Shown in pieces: positions 13,714 through 22,326 of a stretch of DNA of 25,447 nt. Location of the stretch: contig CALXJS010000023.1 in the NCBI GenBank assembly GCA_944388685.1, forward strand, positions 1 through 25,447. Reading direction: 5' to 3'. Made by a program: the position numbers and the translations under genes. Position 1 is the first letter of the stretch, and each line of letters starts with the position of its first letter. The notes under the pieces are model-generated. The model had not been told where the DNA came from. It did not search any database and saw only the letters and a list, made by a program, of their open reading frames with translations. The DNA is from an uncultured Clostridia bacterium. Lineage in GTDB: Bacteria; Bacillota_A; Clostridia; TANB77; CAG-508.

Positions 13714-16700
13714 TTAATTATTCTTTAATTTCATAGACAATAATTTTGATATTCCATTTTCCTCCATCGTAATTCCATAAACGGTATCTGCTGCCTCCAT
13801 AGTTCCTTTTCTATGTGTAATGACTAAGAACTGTGTATTTTTAGAAAATTTCTTTAAATATTCTGCATATCGATAAACATTGACATCATCAAGTGCTGCT
13901 TCTATCTCATCTAGTACGCAGAATGGTGCTGGATTAATTTTCAAAATAGCAAACAGTAAAGCAATGGCTGTAAAGGCTTTTTCTCCTCCAGATAATAACA
14001 TCATATTTTGTAGTTTCTTTCCTGGCGGTTGTACAGTTATTTCTATTCCACATTCTAAGATATTATCTTTATCTTCCAATGTTAAACTTGCATTTCCTCC
14101 ACCAAATAATTCTTTAAATACTTCTGCAAAATTCTTATTAATTAGTTCAAATTTTTCTTTAAATTGTTCTTTCATAATACTTGTCATGTCTGTTATAATT
14201 TTTCTTAATTTTGCCATTGTGCTTTCTAAATCCACTCTTTGTTCACACATGAAGTCATATCTATCTTTTAAGTTTTTGTATTCTTCTATGGAATCAACAT
14301 TGACACTTCCTAATTCTCTAATTTCGTTTCGCAAATCTTTTACTTTTTTCTGTGTCAATTGTACATTATCTGGTTTTCGGTAATCTACAACATTGTTTGG
14401 TGTAAGTTCATATTCTTCCCACATTTTATTAATAATACTATTTATATCTTCTTCCAATTTGGTTTTCTTAACATCTATTTTTACAATCTGGGCTTTTAAA
14501 TCTTCTATTACCTTAAACTTACTATTGATTTCTTCTTCTTGTTCTGCCAATTTCTCATTTTTCTGTGTTCTTTTTTCTTTTAATTCTTCAATTTTAGAAC
14601 CGCTATTTTGTACTTCTTCTTTGATTTTTTCAATTTTGTCTTTGATTTCTTCAATTGATTTTTCCAAATTAAAATTATCTTGTGTAATTTGCTCAATTTG
14701 CACTCTTTTATTTTCAATACTTTTATTAGTGCTGTTAATCTCAGAATCAATTCTTTCTTGTAGTTCCTCTATTGAACTTTCGCTTTCATCAAATGAAGAT
14801 ACAGAAATTTTTAAATTGGTAATATCAAAATTCAAATCATCTACATATTTTTGGTTATCTTTATTTAGTTCTGCAAACTCTGTGATGATTTTCTTTAATT
14901 TCTCATTTTCTTCATTAATCGCTTCTATTTGTTCTTGGAATGCTGTTTTATTTTTAGTACTTTCCTCTTTTTGCTCATCCAATTTTTTACTTTCTTCTTT
15001 TAATTTATTTAATCTTGTTTCAATTCGCCCAATATTGTCTTCAATGGCATTTATCTTTTCTTTTCCTGTTGCATAAGTAATTTCAATTTCCTGTAATTCT
15101 CTTTCAAAGCTAGAGGCTGTCTCTAAAACATTTTGAATAGAGGTTTCATAATTTTCTTTTTCTTGTTCTAATTTTTGTATTTGTTCCTCTAATTTTTTAA
15201 TTTCTTTTTGTAGTTTTTCTATTTCTCTTCCTCTACCTAAAATGTTGACTGTCTTTTTCGCAACAGAACCACCTGTGATAGCTCCTGATGGATTAATCAC
15301 ATCTCCATCTACTGTAATTATTCTAAAGCTATATCCATTGTCTTTGGCTACTCTAATAGCTGTATCCATATCTTGTACAATCACCGTTCTTCCTAATAAA
15401 TTTAGGATAATATTTTCATATTTTTTGCTATATTGAATTAAATCTGAGGCAATACCAATAATTCCATTGTTTTTGCCTTTGATTTTTTCAAGTTTCTTTC
15501 CTCTTACAGATGTAATTGGTAAGAAAGATGCTCTACCTAAGTTATTTTTTCTTAAATGTTCTATTAATCTTTTGGCATCTTCTTCATTTTCTGTTACAAT
15601 ATTTTGCAAGCTACTGCCCAAACACATTTCAATGGCTGTTTGATATTCTTCTGGAACTTCTATAATATTTGCTAAAACACCATGCATACCTTTTCCTAAT
15701 TCTTTTGTGGTTTCACAATCTTTTAGCAACGTTTTTACACTCTTAATATATCCCTCTTTTTCTTTTTCAGTTTCAATTAAGAATTTTAATTTTGATTCCT
15801 TAATTCGTTTTTCTCCTGAAAGCATATTGATTTTACTATCGAAATCTTTGATTTTTCTGTCTGCTTCTTCTTTTTCTTTGTTGACATCTTCTAAATCTGT
15901 CAAGATTTTATTTCGTTTACTTTCAATTTCATAAAATTCCTTGGCAATTTCTTCTTTTTTCATTCTAGTACTATCCAACTCAGAAACATTGCCTGTTATC
16001 TCATTTTTGATTTGTGTTTGTCTTTTTTGATAGTTTTGATAATTAATATCTTGCTCACTAATACTTGCTTGTAACGCATACTTTTTATCTGTATTGTCTT
16101 CTACCGTCTTTTTATGTGCCTCTATTTCTAACTCTTTACTAGATAGTTTTTTTGTAATTTCTGCTAATTCGTTTTCTTTTTCTTCTAATTCTTTTGCAAA
16201 TTTTTCTTTATTCTGTTTTAAATTTTTCTTCTTTTCTTCTTTTTGCTTTTTCTCTTCTTCTAGTTCTTTTATCCTTGCAGATAACTCTTCAATTTCTTTC
16301 TCAAAACGCTCTTTATTTTGTTTATTATTTTCAATCCTTGTATTAGAAACATTGATATCTGAATTTAGCATTTCAATTTCTTTTTTGCTTTCAAATCCTA
16401 AATTAGACATCTCTTCAATAGACTCTGTAATATTATCGATTTCTGATTTTAATTCTTCTTTTAATGCTTTAATTCTTTCTAATCTGCCTTCTTCATCATT
16501 ACATTGATTTTTATAGATTTCTTCATCTTTTACAATATCTTCTAACTCTTTTTTATATTTTTCTATATTGTATAAAAATAATCCAATTTCAATATTTTTT
16601 AATTCCTCTCTTAAATTCAAATACTTCTTTGCCTTTTCTGACTGTTCTTTTAATGGTTCTAAATTTGTTTCGATTTCAGCTAATATATCATTAATTCTTA

Positions 16701-17265
16701 GAAGATTTAATTTTGTATGTTCTAATTTTTTCTCACTTTCAGCTTTTCTGACTCTATATTTTACAATTCCTGCTGCTTCTTCAAAAATATGTCTTCTATC
16801 CTCTGATTTATTACTTAAAATCTCATCAATTTTTCCTTGTCCAATAATAGAATAGCCATCTTTTCCAATACCTGTGTCCATAAAAAGTTCTAATACATCT
16901 TTCAATCTGCATGGTACTTTATTGATATAATATCCCGTTTCTCCACTTCTATATATCTTTCTTGTAACCGTAACTTCTGTATATTCAATAGGTAATGTTC
17001 CATCTGTATTATCAAACACCAAAGAAGCTTCTGCAAAGCCTAGTGATTTTCTATTTTGTGTACCTGCAAAGATGATGTCTAACGATTTAGAACCTCTTAG
17101 AGATTTCATACTTTGCTCGCCTAATACCCATCTAATTGCATCTGATATATTACTTTTTCCAGAACCATTAGGTCCAATGACACTGGTAATTCCTGGCATA
17201 AATTCTAATACGGTTTTATCTGCAAATGACTTAAATCCTTGTAATTCCAATCTTTTTAAATACAT
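13714..17265 (-). CDS. smc: Chromosome partition protein SMC
   Basis: SMC is the ATPase of the condensin-like complex (with ScpA and ScpB) that compacts and segregates the chromosome. The 1183-residue protein has Walker A GPNGSGKS at residues 31-38, long coiled coils at about 170-500 and 670-1020, and a hinge at about 515-640 (EVPEEYQTAIEMCLGSSLQNI through SGAITGGS). It ends with the C-terminal ATPase half, with signature LLSGGEKA near 1090 and Walker B VLDEIEAALDD near 1117-1127. The length is normal. The ATG at 17265 follows AGAGGAG. The common neighbours rnc and ftsY are absent: upstream is ppaC, separated by palindrome B, and transcription probably comes from the ppaC promoter. Confidence 0.97.
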   Translation of the reverse strand: MYLKRLELQGFKSFADKTVLEFMPGITSVIGPNGSGKSNISDAIRWVLGEQSMKSLRGSKSLDIIFAGTQNRKSLGFAEASLVFDNTDGTLPIEYTEVTVTRKIYRSGETGYYINKVPCRLKDVLELFMDTGIGKDGYSIIGQGKIDEILSNKSEDRRHIFEEAAGIVKYRVRKAESEKKLEHTKLNLLRINDILAEIETNLEPLKEQSEKAKKYLNLREELKNIEIGLFLYNIEKYKKELEDIVKDEEIYKNQCNDEEGRLERIKALKEELKSEIDNITESIEEMSNLGFESKKEIEMLNSDINVSNTRIENNKQNKERFEKEIEELSARIKELEEEKKQKEEKKKNLKQNKEKFAKELEEKENELAEITKKLSSKELEIEAHKKTVEDNTDKKYALQASISEQDINYQNYQKRQTQIKNEITGNVSELDSTRMKKEEIAKEFYEIESKRNKILTDLEDVNKEKEEADRKIKDFDSKINMLSGEKRIKESKLKFLIETEKEKEGYIKSVKTLLKDCETTKELGKGMHGVLANIIEVPEEYQTAIEMCLGSSLQNIVTENEEDAKRLIEHLRKNNLGRASFLPITSVRGKKLEKIKGKNNGIIGIASDLIQYSKKYENIILNLLGRTVIVQDMDTAIRVAKDNGYSFRIITVDGDVINPSGAITGGSVAKKTVNILGRGREIEKLQKEIKKLEEQIQKLEQEKENYETSIQNVLETASSFERELQEIEITYATGKEKINAIEDNIGRIETRLNKLKEESKKLDEQKEESTKNKTAFQEQIEAINEENEKLKKIITEFAELNKDNQKYVDDLNFDITNLKISVSSFDESESSIEELQERIDSEINSTNKSIENKRVQIEQITQDNFNLEKSIEEIKDKIEKIKEEVQNSGSKIEELKEKRTQKNEKLAEQEEEINSKFKVIEDLKAQIVKIDVKKTKLEEDINSIINKMWEEYELTPNNVVDYRKPDNVQLTQKKVKDLRNEIRELGSVNVDSIEEYKNLKDRYDFMCEQRVDLESTMAKLRKIITDMTSIMKEQFKEKFELINKNFAEVFKELFGGGNASLTLEDKDNILECGIEITVQPPGKKLQNMMLLSGGEKAFTAIALLFAILKINPAPFCVLDEIEAALDDVNVYRYAEYLKKFSKNTQFLVITHRKGTMEAADTVYGITMEENGISKLLSMKLKNN

Positions 17266-17280
17266 GTATATCTCCTCTTT

Positions 17281-17398
17281 TGTCCAATTGGGGACGTTTC
17301 TGTTTGAGACATTTTTATGTCAACTCACAATGTTTAGTTTAAAATATTTTATAAATCAACATAAAAATGTCTCAAACAGAAACGTCCCCAATAAGACA
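17281..17398. repeat. REPIN-like large palindrome B between ppaC and smc
   Basis: Positions 17290-17320 and 17359-17389 form a perfect 31-base inverted repeat, beginning GGGGACGTTTCTGTTTGAGA. Flanking bases TGTCCAATT (17281-17289) and AATAAGACA (17390-17398) extend it to 40 bases with two mismatches. The 38-base loop is very A/T-rich. Each arm equals one unit of the family seen at 2001-2045. The right end abuts the ppaC stop codon (17399-17401), and the left end is a few bases from the smc ribosome site. It would form a very stable hairpin in a ppaC-smc transcript. Confidence 0.9.
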
Positions 17399-18325
17399 TT
17401 ACATATTTTTATCAATATTTGGTAACAATTGTTTCTTTCTTGAAACAACACCTGGTAAAAATGCTCTATTATTTTCCAATTTTACATCAAATGCTTTTTC
17501 TACAGCATCTGTTCTATCTCCTAAAGCTATAATTTCTGAGTTACTGTTTAAGATATCTGTTATTGCTAGTACAAAAAGTTTTAAACCTTTTTTCTCAATC
17601 TCGCTATTGATTGCACTTTCTAAATCTTTTTGTCTTTTTAATACTTCTTCAATATCAACCGTATTTACTTGTGCAATCACAAATTTATTTCCATCTTTAT
17701 CAAGATTTTTAGCGTCTAAATTTACTAATTCTGCTTCTGAGAAATCTCCTAAGTCTGTTCCTGCTTTTAACATATCTAATCCATATTCTTCAATATTGAT
17801 TTCTGCTATTTTTCCTAATTCTTCTAATGCTTTTTTATCATAGTCTGTTGTTGTTGGAGATTTTAATAATAATGTATCTGATATGATGGCGCTTGCCATT
17901 AAAATTGCTTCTTCTTTGCTAATTTCATGTCCTAATCTTTTATATTCTTCAAACAAAATCGTACATGTACATCCATATGGTTTTGCTGTATAGTATAAAG
18001 GTTCTGATGTTTCAAAATTTGCTATTCTGTGATGGTCTGTTACTGATAAAATTTTTGCATTTTCAATTCCTTCTACACTTTGATTAAATTCATTATGATC
18101 TACTAAGCATACTTCTTGTCCTTCTTCTACTTTATCTATCATTTCTGGTGCTTCTAATTTTAAATAATCTAATACATATTGTGTTTCTTTATTAATTTTT
18201 CCTAATCTTTTTGCACCTGTGCAATTCCATCCATTTTTCTTGTCTAGTCTTTCGCTTACTAAACTTGCACATATTGAATCTGTGTCTGGGTTTTTGTGTC
18301 CAAATATAAATACTTCTTTTTCCAT
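17399..18325 (-). CDS. ppaC: Manganese-dependent inorganic pyrophosphatase (family II)
   Basis: This enzyme hydrolyses pyrophosphate to phosphate in the cytoplasm, pulling biosynthetic reactions forward. The DHH domain has the metal ligands GHKNPDTDS (H10, D14, D16), D76 in LVDHNE, DHH at 97-99 and D150 in IISDT. The DHHA2 domain ends with the substrate-binding SRKKQ (295-299). No CBS domains are inserted, so it is the simple, unregulated form, 308 residues. Two ATGs are possible, at 18331 and 18325; GGAG is two bases from the first and eight from the second, so I use 18325. A perfect sigma-A promoter lies upstream. smc follows after palindrome B. Confidence 0.96.
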   Translation of the reverse strand: MEKEVFIFGHKNPDTDSICASLVSERLDKKNGWNCTGAKRLGKINKETQYVLDYLKLEAPEMIDKVEEGQEVCLVDHNEFNQSVEGIENAKILSVTDHHRIANFETSEPLYYTAKPYGCTCTILFEEYKRLGHEISKEEAILMASAIISDTLLLKSPTTTDYDKKALEELGKIAEINIEEYGLDMLKAGTDLGDFSEAELVNLDAKNLDKDGNKFVIAQVNTVDIEEVLKRQKDLESAINSEIEKKGLKLFVLAITDILNSNSEIIALGDRTDAVEKAFDVKLENNRAFLPGVVSRKKQLLPNIDKNM

Positions 18326-18368
18326 TTTCATTTCTCCTTTATTTCGATTTTTTCTTTATTTCTCACTT

Positions 18369-18397
18369 ATTATATTTTCATTTACCAAATTTGTCAA
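18369..18397 (-). promoter_or_regulatory. Consensus sigma-A promoter of ppaC
   Basis: On the minus strand TTGACA (18392-18397) and TATAAT (18369-18374) are both perfect, with exactly 17 bases between them. Transcription should start near 18362, about 37 bases before the ppaC start. A strong constitutive promoter fits a housekeeping pyrophosphatase and probably serves smc too. Confidence 0.9.
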
Positions 18398-18488
18398 TTA
18401 GGAAAACACGCAATTATTCAATTTATTACTATCAAAAGCTAAAAATTTTTTATCAACCTATAATTGTGTTTGTATATATTAAGTAAAC

Positions 18489-18525
18489 AAATACACACTC
18501 TGCTTGCTGAATAGAGTGTGTATTT
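18489..18525 (-). terminator. Terminator-like hairpin after hslO
   Basis: AAATACACACTCT (18489-18501) and AGAGTGTGTATTT (18513-18525) are a perfect 13-base inverted repeat with an 11-base loop. It lies about 65 bases past the hslO stop. On the minus strand the stem ends ATTTGTTTACTT, a weak T run, so termination is probable but not ideal. Confidence 0.6.
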
Positions 18526-18591
18526 AAATCATTCTTCTGGCGACTACTTTTGTGCCTCCTTATTTTTATTATAGCATATTTATCAAATAAC

Positions 18592-19479
18592 TTATTTTTC
18601 TTCTATATTCTTCAAAATATTTTCCAATTCTTGTTTATTAAATTGATATTTTTTATTACAGAAATGACAAACCAATTCTGCCTTTCCTTCTTTTTCTATA
18701 ATATCTTCTAGTTCTTCTTTACCAATTGTCATTAAAGCATCTTGCATATGTTCTTTTGAACAGTCACATTTAAATTGTGGCACAATATTATCTTCTATAA
18801 TTTCAACCTGTTCATCTCCTGTTATTCTTTTTGCAATTTCTTCTAATGTTAAATTTTGGTCTAACATTTTTGACATTGCTCCAGCCTTAAAGATAGATTG
18901 CTCTACTGTTGATATATCTTCTTCTGTTGCATCTGGCATTGGATTAATTAAATAGCCTCCACTTGCCCTTACACCATTTTTATCCACTAAAACGCCTAAT
19001 GCCACTGCTGAATCTCTTTGTTCTGAATTTACAAAATAATTTGCAAAATCCTCTGCTATTTCTCCTGATACTAATGGAGATATGCCAATATATGGATCTT
19101 TTAATCCAATATCTTTTACTACATTGATATATCCCTCATATCCAACAGCCCCACCAACATCTAATTTTCCATCTTCATTTAATGGCAATTCCACTACTGG
19201 ATTTGTAGCATATCCTTTTACAATTGGTTTATTGTTTGCTGTCGCAATCATAACACCGATTGGTCCATTTCCTTTTAATTGCACTGTTAACTTGTCCTTA
19301 CTTCCTTTCATTTCTGTCGCCATAATGGCTGTTATCGTTAGTAATCGTCCAAATGCAGCAGTTACGACTGGACTCATATCATGTATTTTTCTTGCCTCTT
19401 CTACCATTTCTGTTGTATTGGCACATACAACAGAAATTCTTCCTTCATGTGCTAAAAATTTTATTATTTTATCTGACAT
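18592..19479 (-). CDS. hslO: Hsp33 redox-regulated chaperone
   Basis: Hsp33 is a cytosolic holdase chaperone activated by oxidation and unfolding. The 295-residue product has the N-terminal substrate-binding domain (KFLAHEGRISVVCANTTEMV onward, including the conserved GPIGVM and GYEGYINV segments). At the C-terminus are the zinc switch cysteines C238-x-C240 and C271-xx-C274, which release Zn2+ and form disulfides on oxidation. Length is normal. The start at 19479 is unusual: the clear ribosome site AAAGGAG (19514-19520) is over 30 bases upstream, separated by a hairpin and a three-codon ORF. It lies about 60 bases after the glycan cassette and may be partly co-transcribed. Confidence 0.96.
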   Translation of the reverse strand: MSDKIIKFLAHEGRISVVCANTTEMVEEARKIHDMSPVVTAAFGRLLTITAIMATEMKGSKDKLTVQLKGNGPIGVMIATANNKPIVKGYATNPVVELPLNEDGKLDVGGAVGYEGYINVVKDIGLKDPYIGISPLVSGEIAEDFANYFVNSEQRDSAVALGVLVDKNGVRASGGYLINPMPDATEEDISTVEQSIFKAGAMSKMLDQNLTLEEIAKRITGDEQVEIIEDNIVPQFKCDCSKEHMQDALMTIGKEELEDIIEKEGKAELVCHFCNKKYQFNKQELENILKNIEEK

Positions 19480-19489
19480 ATATATTCTT

Positions 19490-19520
19490 GTATGATATTT
19501 AAATAATCATACGCTCCTTT
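19490..19520 (-). promoter_or_regulatory. Hairpin and mini-ORF in the hslO translation start region
   Basis: On the minus strand, AAAGGAGC (19513-19520) is followed three bases on by ATG ATT ATT TAA (19510 down to 19499), in frame with hslO. GTATGAT/ATCATAC (19506-19512 with 19490-19496) forms a seven-base stem over this mini-ORF. The hslO ATG lies 10 bases beyond the hairpin, with no other good ribosome site. Folding would bring AAAGGAG close to the hslO ATG, or the mini-ORF may compete for ribosomes. Confidence 0.45.
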
Positions 19521-19537
19521 CTTTACTCTTTATAATT

Positions 19538-20128
19538 TTAACCAATTTTCAAAATTTTAAATTTCTTATGAATGTACTGTAAAAAATTGATACTTCCATT
19601 TTTCTGTGAATATTTCTTTTTTTCTTCTGTTTGCTTGATATTGTCGATACCTCTTAAAAAAGCTTCAATTGCACATCCATGTGAACATATGACAATACAT
19701 TTGTTGTCATTTTCTTCTGCTATCTTTTGAATACATATATTCATACGTTTTTTTACACTTTCTGTTGTTTCTTGTCCTTGTATTCCTCTAATCTCATTAT
19801 ATTTTTCCTTATCTATCAAAATTTGTGGATTTATTTTTTTTATTTCTTCCCATAACATTCCATCATATATCCCAAAATCTTTTTCCATTAAATCATTACA
19901 AATATTAATATTTAATTTAAAATAGTCTGCTGTAGGTTTAATTGTTTCTATACATCTAGTTGATGGACTAGAATATATTCTTTCTATGTTATATTTTTTT
20001 AATTTTTCTAATAACTTTTTTGCCATTTTCTTACCTTCATCTGTTAACGGAAAATCTGTTCTTCCTGATAAAGCATTTATTTTATTTCCTTCACATTCCA
20101 TATGTCTTATTAACATTATTGAAGTCAT
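19538..20128 (-). CDS. Histidine phosphatase family protein of glycan cassette
   Basis: This 196-residue phosphoglycerate-mutase-like phosphatase has the catalytic pattern R8-H9 (LIRHMECEG), R58 (SSPSTRC), E82 (MEKDFGIYDG) and H150 (ICSHGCA). The residue after RH is Met rather than Gly, a tolerated variation. The substrate is unknown; in this setting a sugar phosphate is a reasonable guess. I choose the ATG at 20128, which has AGGAGAG six bases upstream, over an earlier in-frame start that would overlap that site. It begins one base after the pyruvyl transferase gene ends, so the two are translationally linked. Confidence 0.87.
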   Translation of the reverse strand: MTSIMLIRHMECEGNKINALSGRTDFPLTDEGKKMAKKLLEKLKKYNIERIYSSPSTRCIETIKPTADYFKLNINICNDLMEKDFGIYDGMLWEEIKKINPQILIDKEKYNEIRGIQGQETTESVKKRMNICIQKIAEENDNKCIVICSHGCAIEAFLRGIDNIKQTEEKKKYSQKNGSINFLQYIHKKFKILKIG

Positions 20129-20129
20129 A

Positions 20130-21224
20130 TTATTCTCTCCTATCAACACGGTTTGTTTCTGCTTTGTCTAGTTCTGTTTTTATATACTTCTTAGATTTAT
20201 TCGTTTCTTTTATTATAAATTCATTTATTGGTTCATAATCAATTTCTTTTTTTATAATTTCTTCTAATGTACTCATTTCTTTTATATTTCTCTCTTCTAG
20301 ATGGAAACGAGACAATAAATCATTAAATTTATTTGCATTACTACTCCTTGATATTCCAACAAATTTTTTATTATATTTTATAGAAAAAACTGCTCCATGA
20401 AATGTATCTGTAATCACATAATCTGCGTTTTTAAAATATTCTAACAATTCAAATGGTGTTACATTTATATTTTTATCACACCAAGGTTGATATAATCCTA
20501 ATCCTATAGTCTTTAAATGATTTTTACTTGCAAATTCTTTTATATACTTCACTTCATTTTCATTACATAAACGATAATCATATGAATATATAATGATATA
20601 TTTTTCTTCGTTAATCTCTATCTTAGGCATATACTTTCTAAAATCATATATAAATACAGGATCTAAGTTTTCTAATATCTTATGCTTGTTCTTTAATATT
20701 TTTTCAACAAAACTATATGTATTCTTATCTCTTACAGATATATTTTGTAGACAATCTAATCCCTCTTTTACTTTTTCTTCTAATTGATACTTTCTTATCT
20801 GGTCATAAGTAGTATGTCCACAACTTGCTGCATAAGTTATTGTGTAATTAGATACATCTTTCCCAAATAGTTGCTGTGTAAATCCAATATTTCCATTTCC
20901 AATACAATTAAATACTTCATCACTACCAATAATTGCAAAATCATAATCATTACAAAAATTGTTTTCTTCTGTTAATCCCAAATATCTCTTTCCATATTGT
21001 CCAATAATTTCGTCTCTTCTTTTCCTAAAAGCTACAAATTCCTGGTTATCCCAATCTTTTTCTCCTCTATCATTAAATTCTATTCCTTTATATACTTTTC
21101 CTGGCTTTATATCAATAAATTCAACATCATTTCCATACTCTTCTAGTATACTTTTTAATGACAATGCCTGAAAAAAGGATCCATAATTTTTTACTCTTTG
21201 CATTGATAATATTCCTGTTTTCAT
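20130..21224 (-). CDS. Polysaccharide pyruvyl transferase family protein
   Basis: Members of this family (WcaK/CsaB-like) transfer pyruvate from phosphoenolpyruvate onto sugars of exopolysaccharides or cell-wall glycans. The 364-residue product opens with the family pattern NYGSFFQALSLKSILEEYG (residues 13-31). Near residue 275 it has the highly typical YVITDTFHGAVFSIKYNKKFV segment, where the His is thought to be catalytic. There is no signal peptide, so it acts at the cytoplasmic face on lipid-linked intermediates. It lies 14 bases after the FrhB-like gene, and the pairing of these two genes is common in Firmicute surface-glycan loci. Confidence 0.88.
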   Translation of the reverse strand: MKTGILSMQRVKNYGSFFQALSLKSILEEYGNDVEFIDIKPGKVYKGIEFNDRGEKDWDNQEFVAFRKRRDEIIGQYGKRYLGLTEENNFCNDYDFAIIGSDEVFNCIGNGNIGFTQQLFGKDVSNYTITYAASCGHTTYDQIRKYQLEEKVKEGLDCLQNISVRDKNTYSFVEKILKNKHKILENLDPVFIYDFRKYMPKIEINEEKYIIIYSYDYRLCNENEVKYIKEFASKNHLKTIGLGLYQPWCDKNINVTPFELLEYFKNADYVITDTFHGAVFSIKYNKKFVGISRSSNANKFNDLLSRFHLEERNIKEMSTLEEIIKKEIDYEPINEFIIKETNKSKKYIKTELDKAETNRVDRRE

Positions 21225-21238
21225 ATTTCCTCCTATAT

Positions 21239-22315
21239 CTAATTTTCCATTGTCTTATCTAATGCCATATTAAATCCCTGTTCAATATATATATGTTTAA
21301 ATTTTTCTGTGTTTTTATGTTTTTTTGATGGTTGCTTTAATTGTGCATTTCCTTCTATAGCTTCTTCTATTGTTCTTTCTTCCATAAATATTTTTTTACT
21401 TAAATTTTCTATTATCTTTTTTCCTTTATCTGTATTTATCAATATGACAGATACTCCATCTTCTATTGGATAATGAAATTTTATTTTCTTCCCTAATCCC
21501 CAAAAATCTCCTAATGTAATATCTCCTACTCTTTCTTTTCTAGCATATCTACAATTATAACAGTTTTCTCTATAAAATAATCCTTCTAAAAAAGCGCGAT
21601 AATATAAATCTTCTTTATTATGTTTTTTATAAATAACCTCATTTTTGTAATATGCTGTAAAATACCAATTATTTTTTCCTCTAAAACTAATATCATCTAC
21701 TTTTTTATGCATAGGCAAATATTTTAAATATTCCCTTAAATATTTTTGAGGCGGTACTCCATGACATATTAAATCAATTGTTAATAGATTGTTTGTATCT
21801 ATCTCTTTTAGGAAACTTTTTAATCCACTAATTTGACATGGTGTGCCAATGAAAACTACTTTTTTATTTTCTTTTAAGCAACTTTTTACATCTGAATAGC
21901 TTTTTCCTATTTTACTTTGAACATATTTAGAACCACAAAATTCTTTTACTTGTTTCAATGTAGTAGCCATTGTATGTTCTAATTCCATCTTCTCGTTAAA
22001 TTTTGTTCCAAAAGCCACACCATCATTCTCTATAACATATTTATAGATTTCATATGCAATTCCTCCTGAAGAACTATTTTTTCTTGTTTCTTCGTCTAAT
22101 GACCAAGCTGCATATACCTTCAATGGATTATAGAAATTAATTTCATTATTCTCTGGACACTTTTTTACACATAGATTACAATTAATACATTTTTGTTTAT
22201 CAATGCTAGGTATTAATATGCCTTCTTCATTTTCAACCATCTTTATACATTTTCTGGGACATACATTATAACATACACTACATCCTGTACATTTATTTGT
22301 ATTGCATATTTCCAT
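21239..22315 (-). CDS. FrhB-like iron-sulfur protein (coenzyme F420 hydrogenase beta family)
   Basis: This 358-residue protein has an N-terminal 2x[4Fe-4S] ferredoxin domain (C9, C12, C15, C19 and C43, C46, C49, C53) followed by the FrhB-family flavin domain with VFIGTPCQISGLKSFL and, later, CYNCRYARKERVGDITLGDFWG. True F420 enzymes are not expected in this organism. In polysaccharide loci of Clostridia such proteins sit beside pyruvyl transferases and glycosyltransferases and are thought to carry out a redox step on a sugar, though this is unproven. It lies 11 bases after the glycosyltransferase gene. Family is firm, reaction unknown. Confidence 0.88.
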   Translation of the reverse strand: MEICNTNKCTGCSVCYNVCPRKCIKMVENEEGILIPSIDKQKCINCNLCVKKCPENNEINFYNPLKVYAAWSLDEETRKNSSSGGIAYEIYKYVIENDGVAFGTKFNEKMELEHTMATTLKQVKEFCGSKYVQSKIGKSYSDVKSCLKENKKVVFIGTPCQISGLKSFLKEIDTNNLLTIDLICHGVPPQKYLREYLKYLPMHKKVDDISFRGKNNWYFTAYYKNEVIYKKHNKEDLYYRAFLEGLFYRENCYNCRYARKERVGDITLGDFWGLGKKIKFHYPIEDGVSVILINTDKGKKIIENLSKKIFMEERTIEEAIEGNAQLKQPSKKHKNTEKFKHIYIEQGFNMALDKTMEN

Positions 22316-22326
22316 TCTATTTCACC

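Noticed and set aside
13880..16855. Plus-strand open frames opposite smc
   Set aside because: They are Ser/Leu/Phe-rich mirror translations of the coiled-coil coding strand with no domain features.
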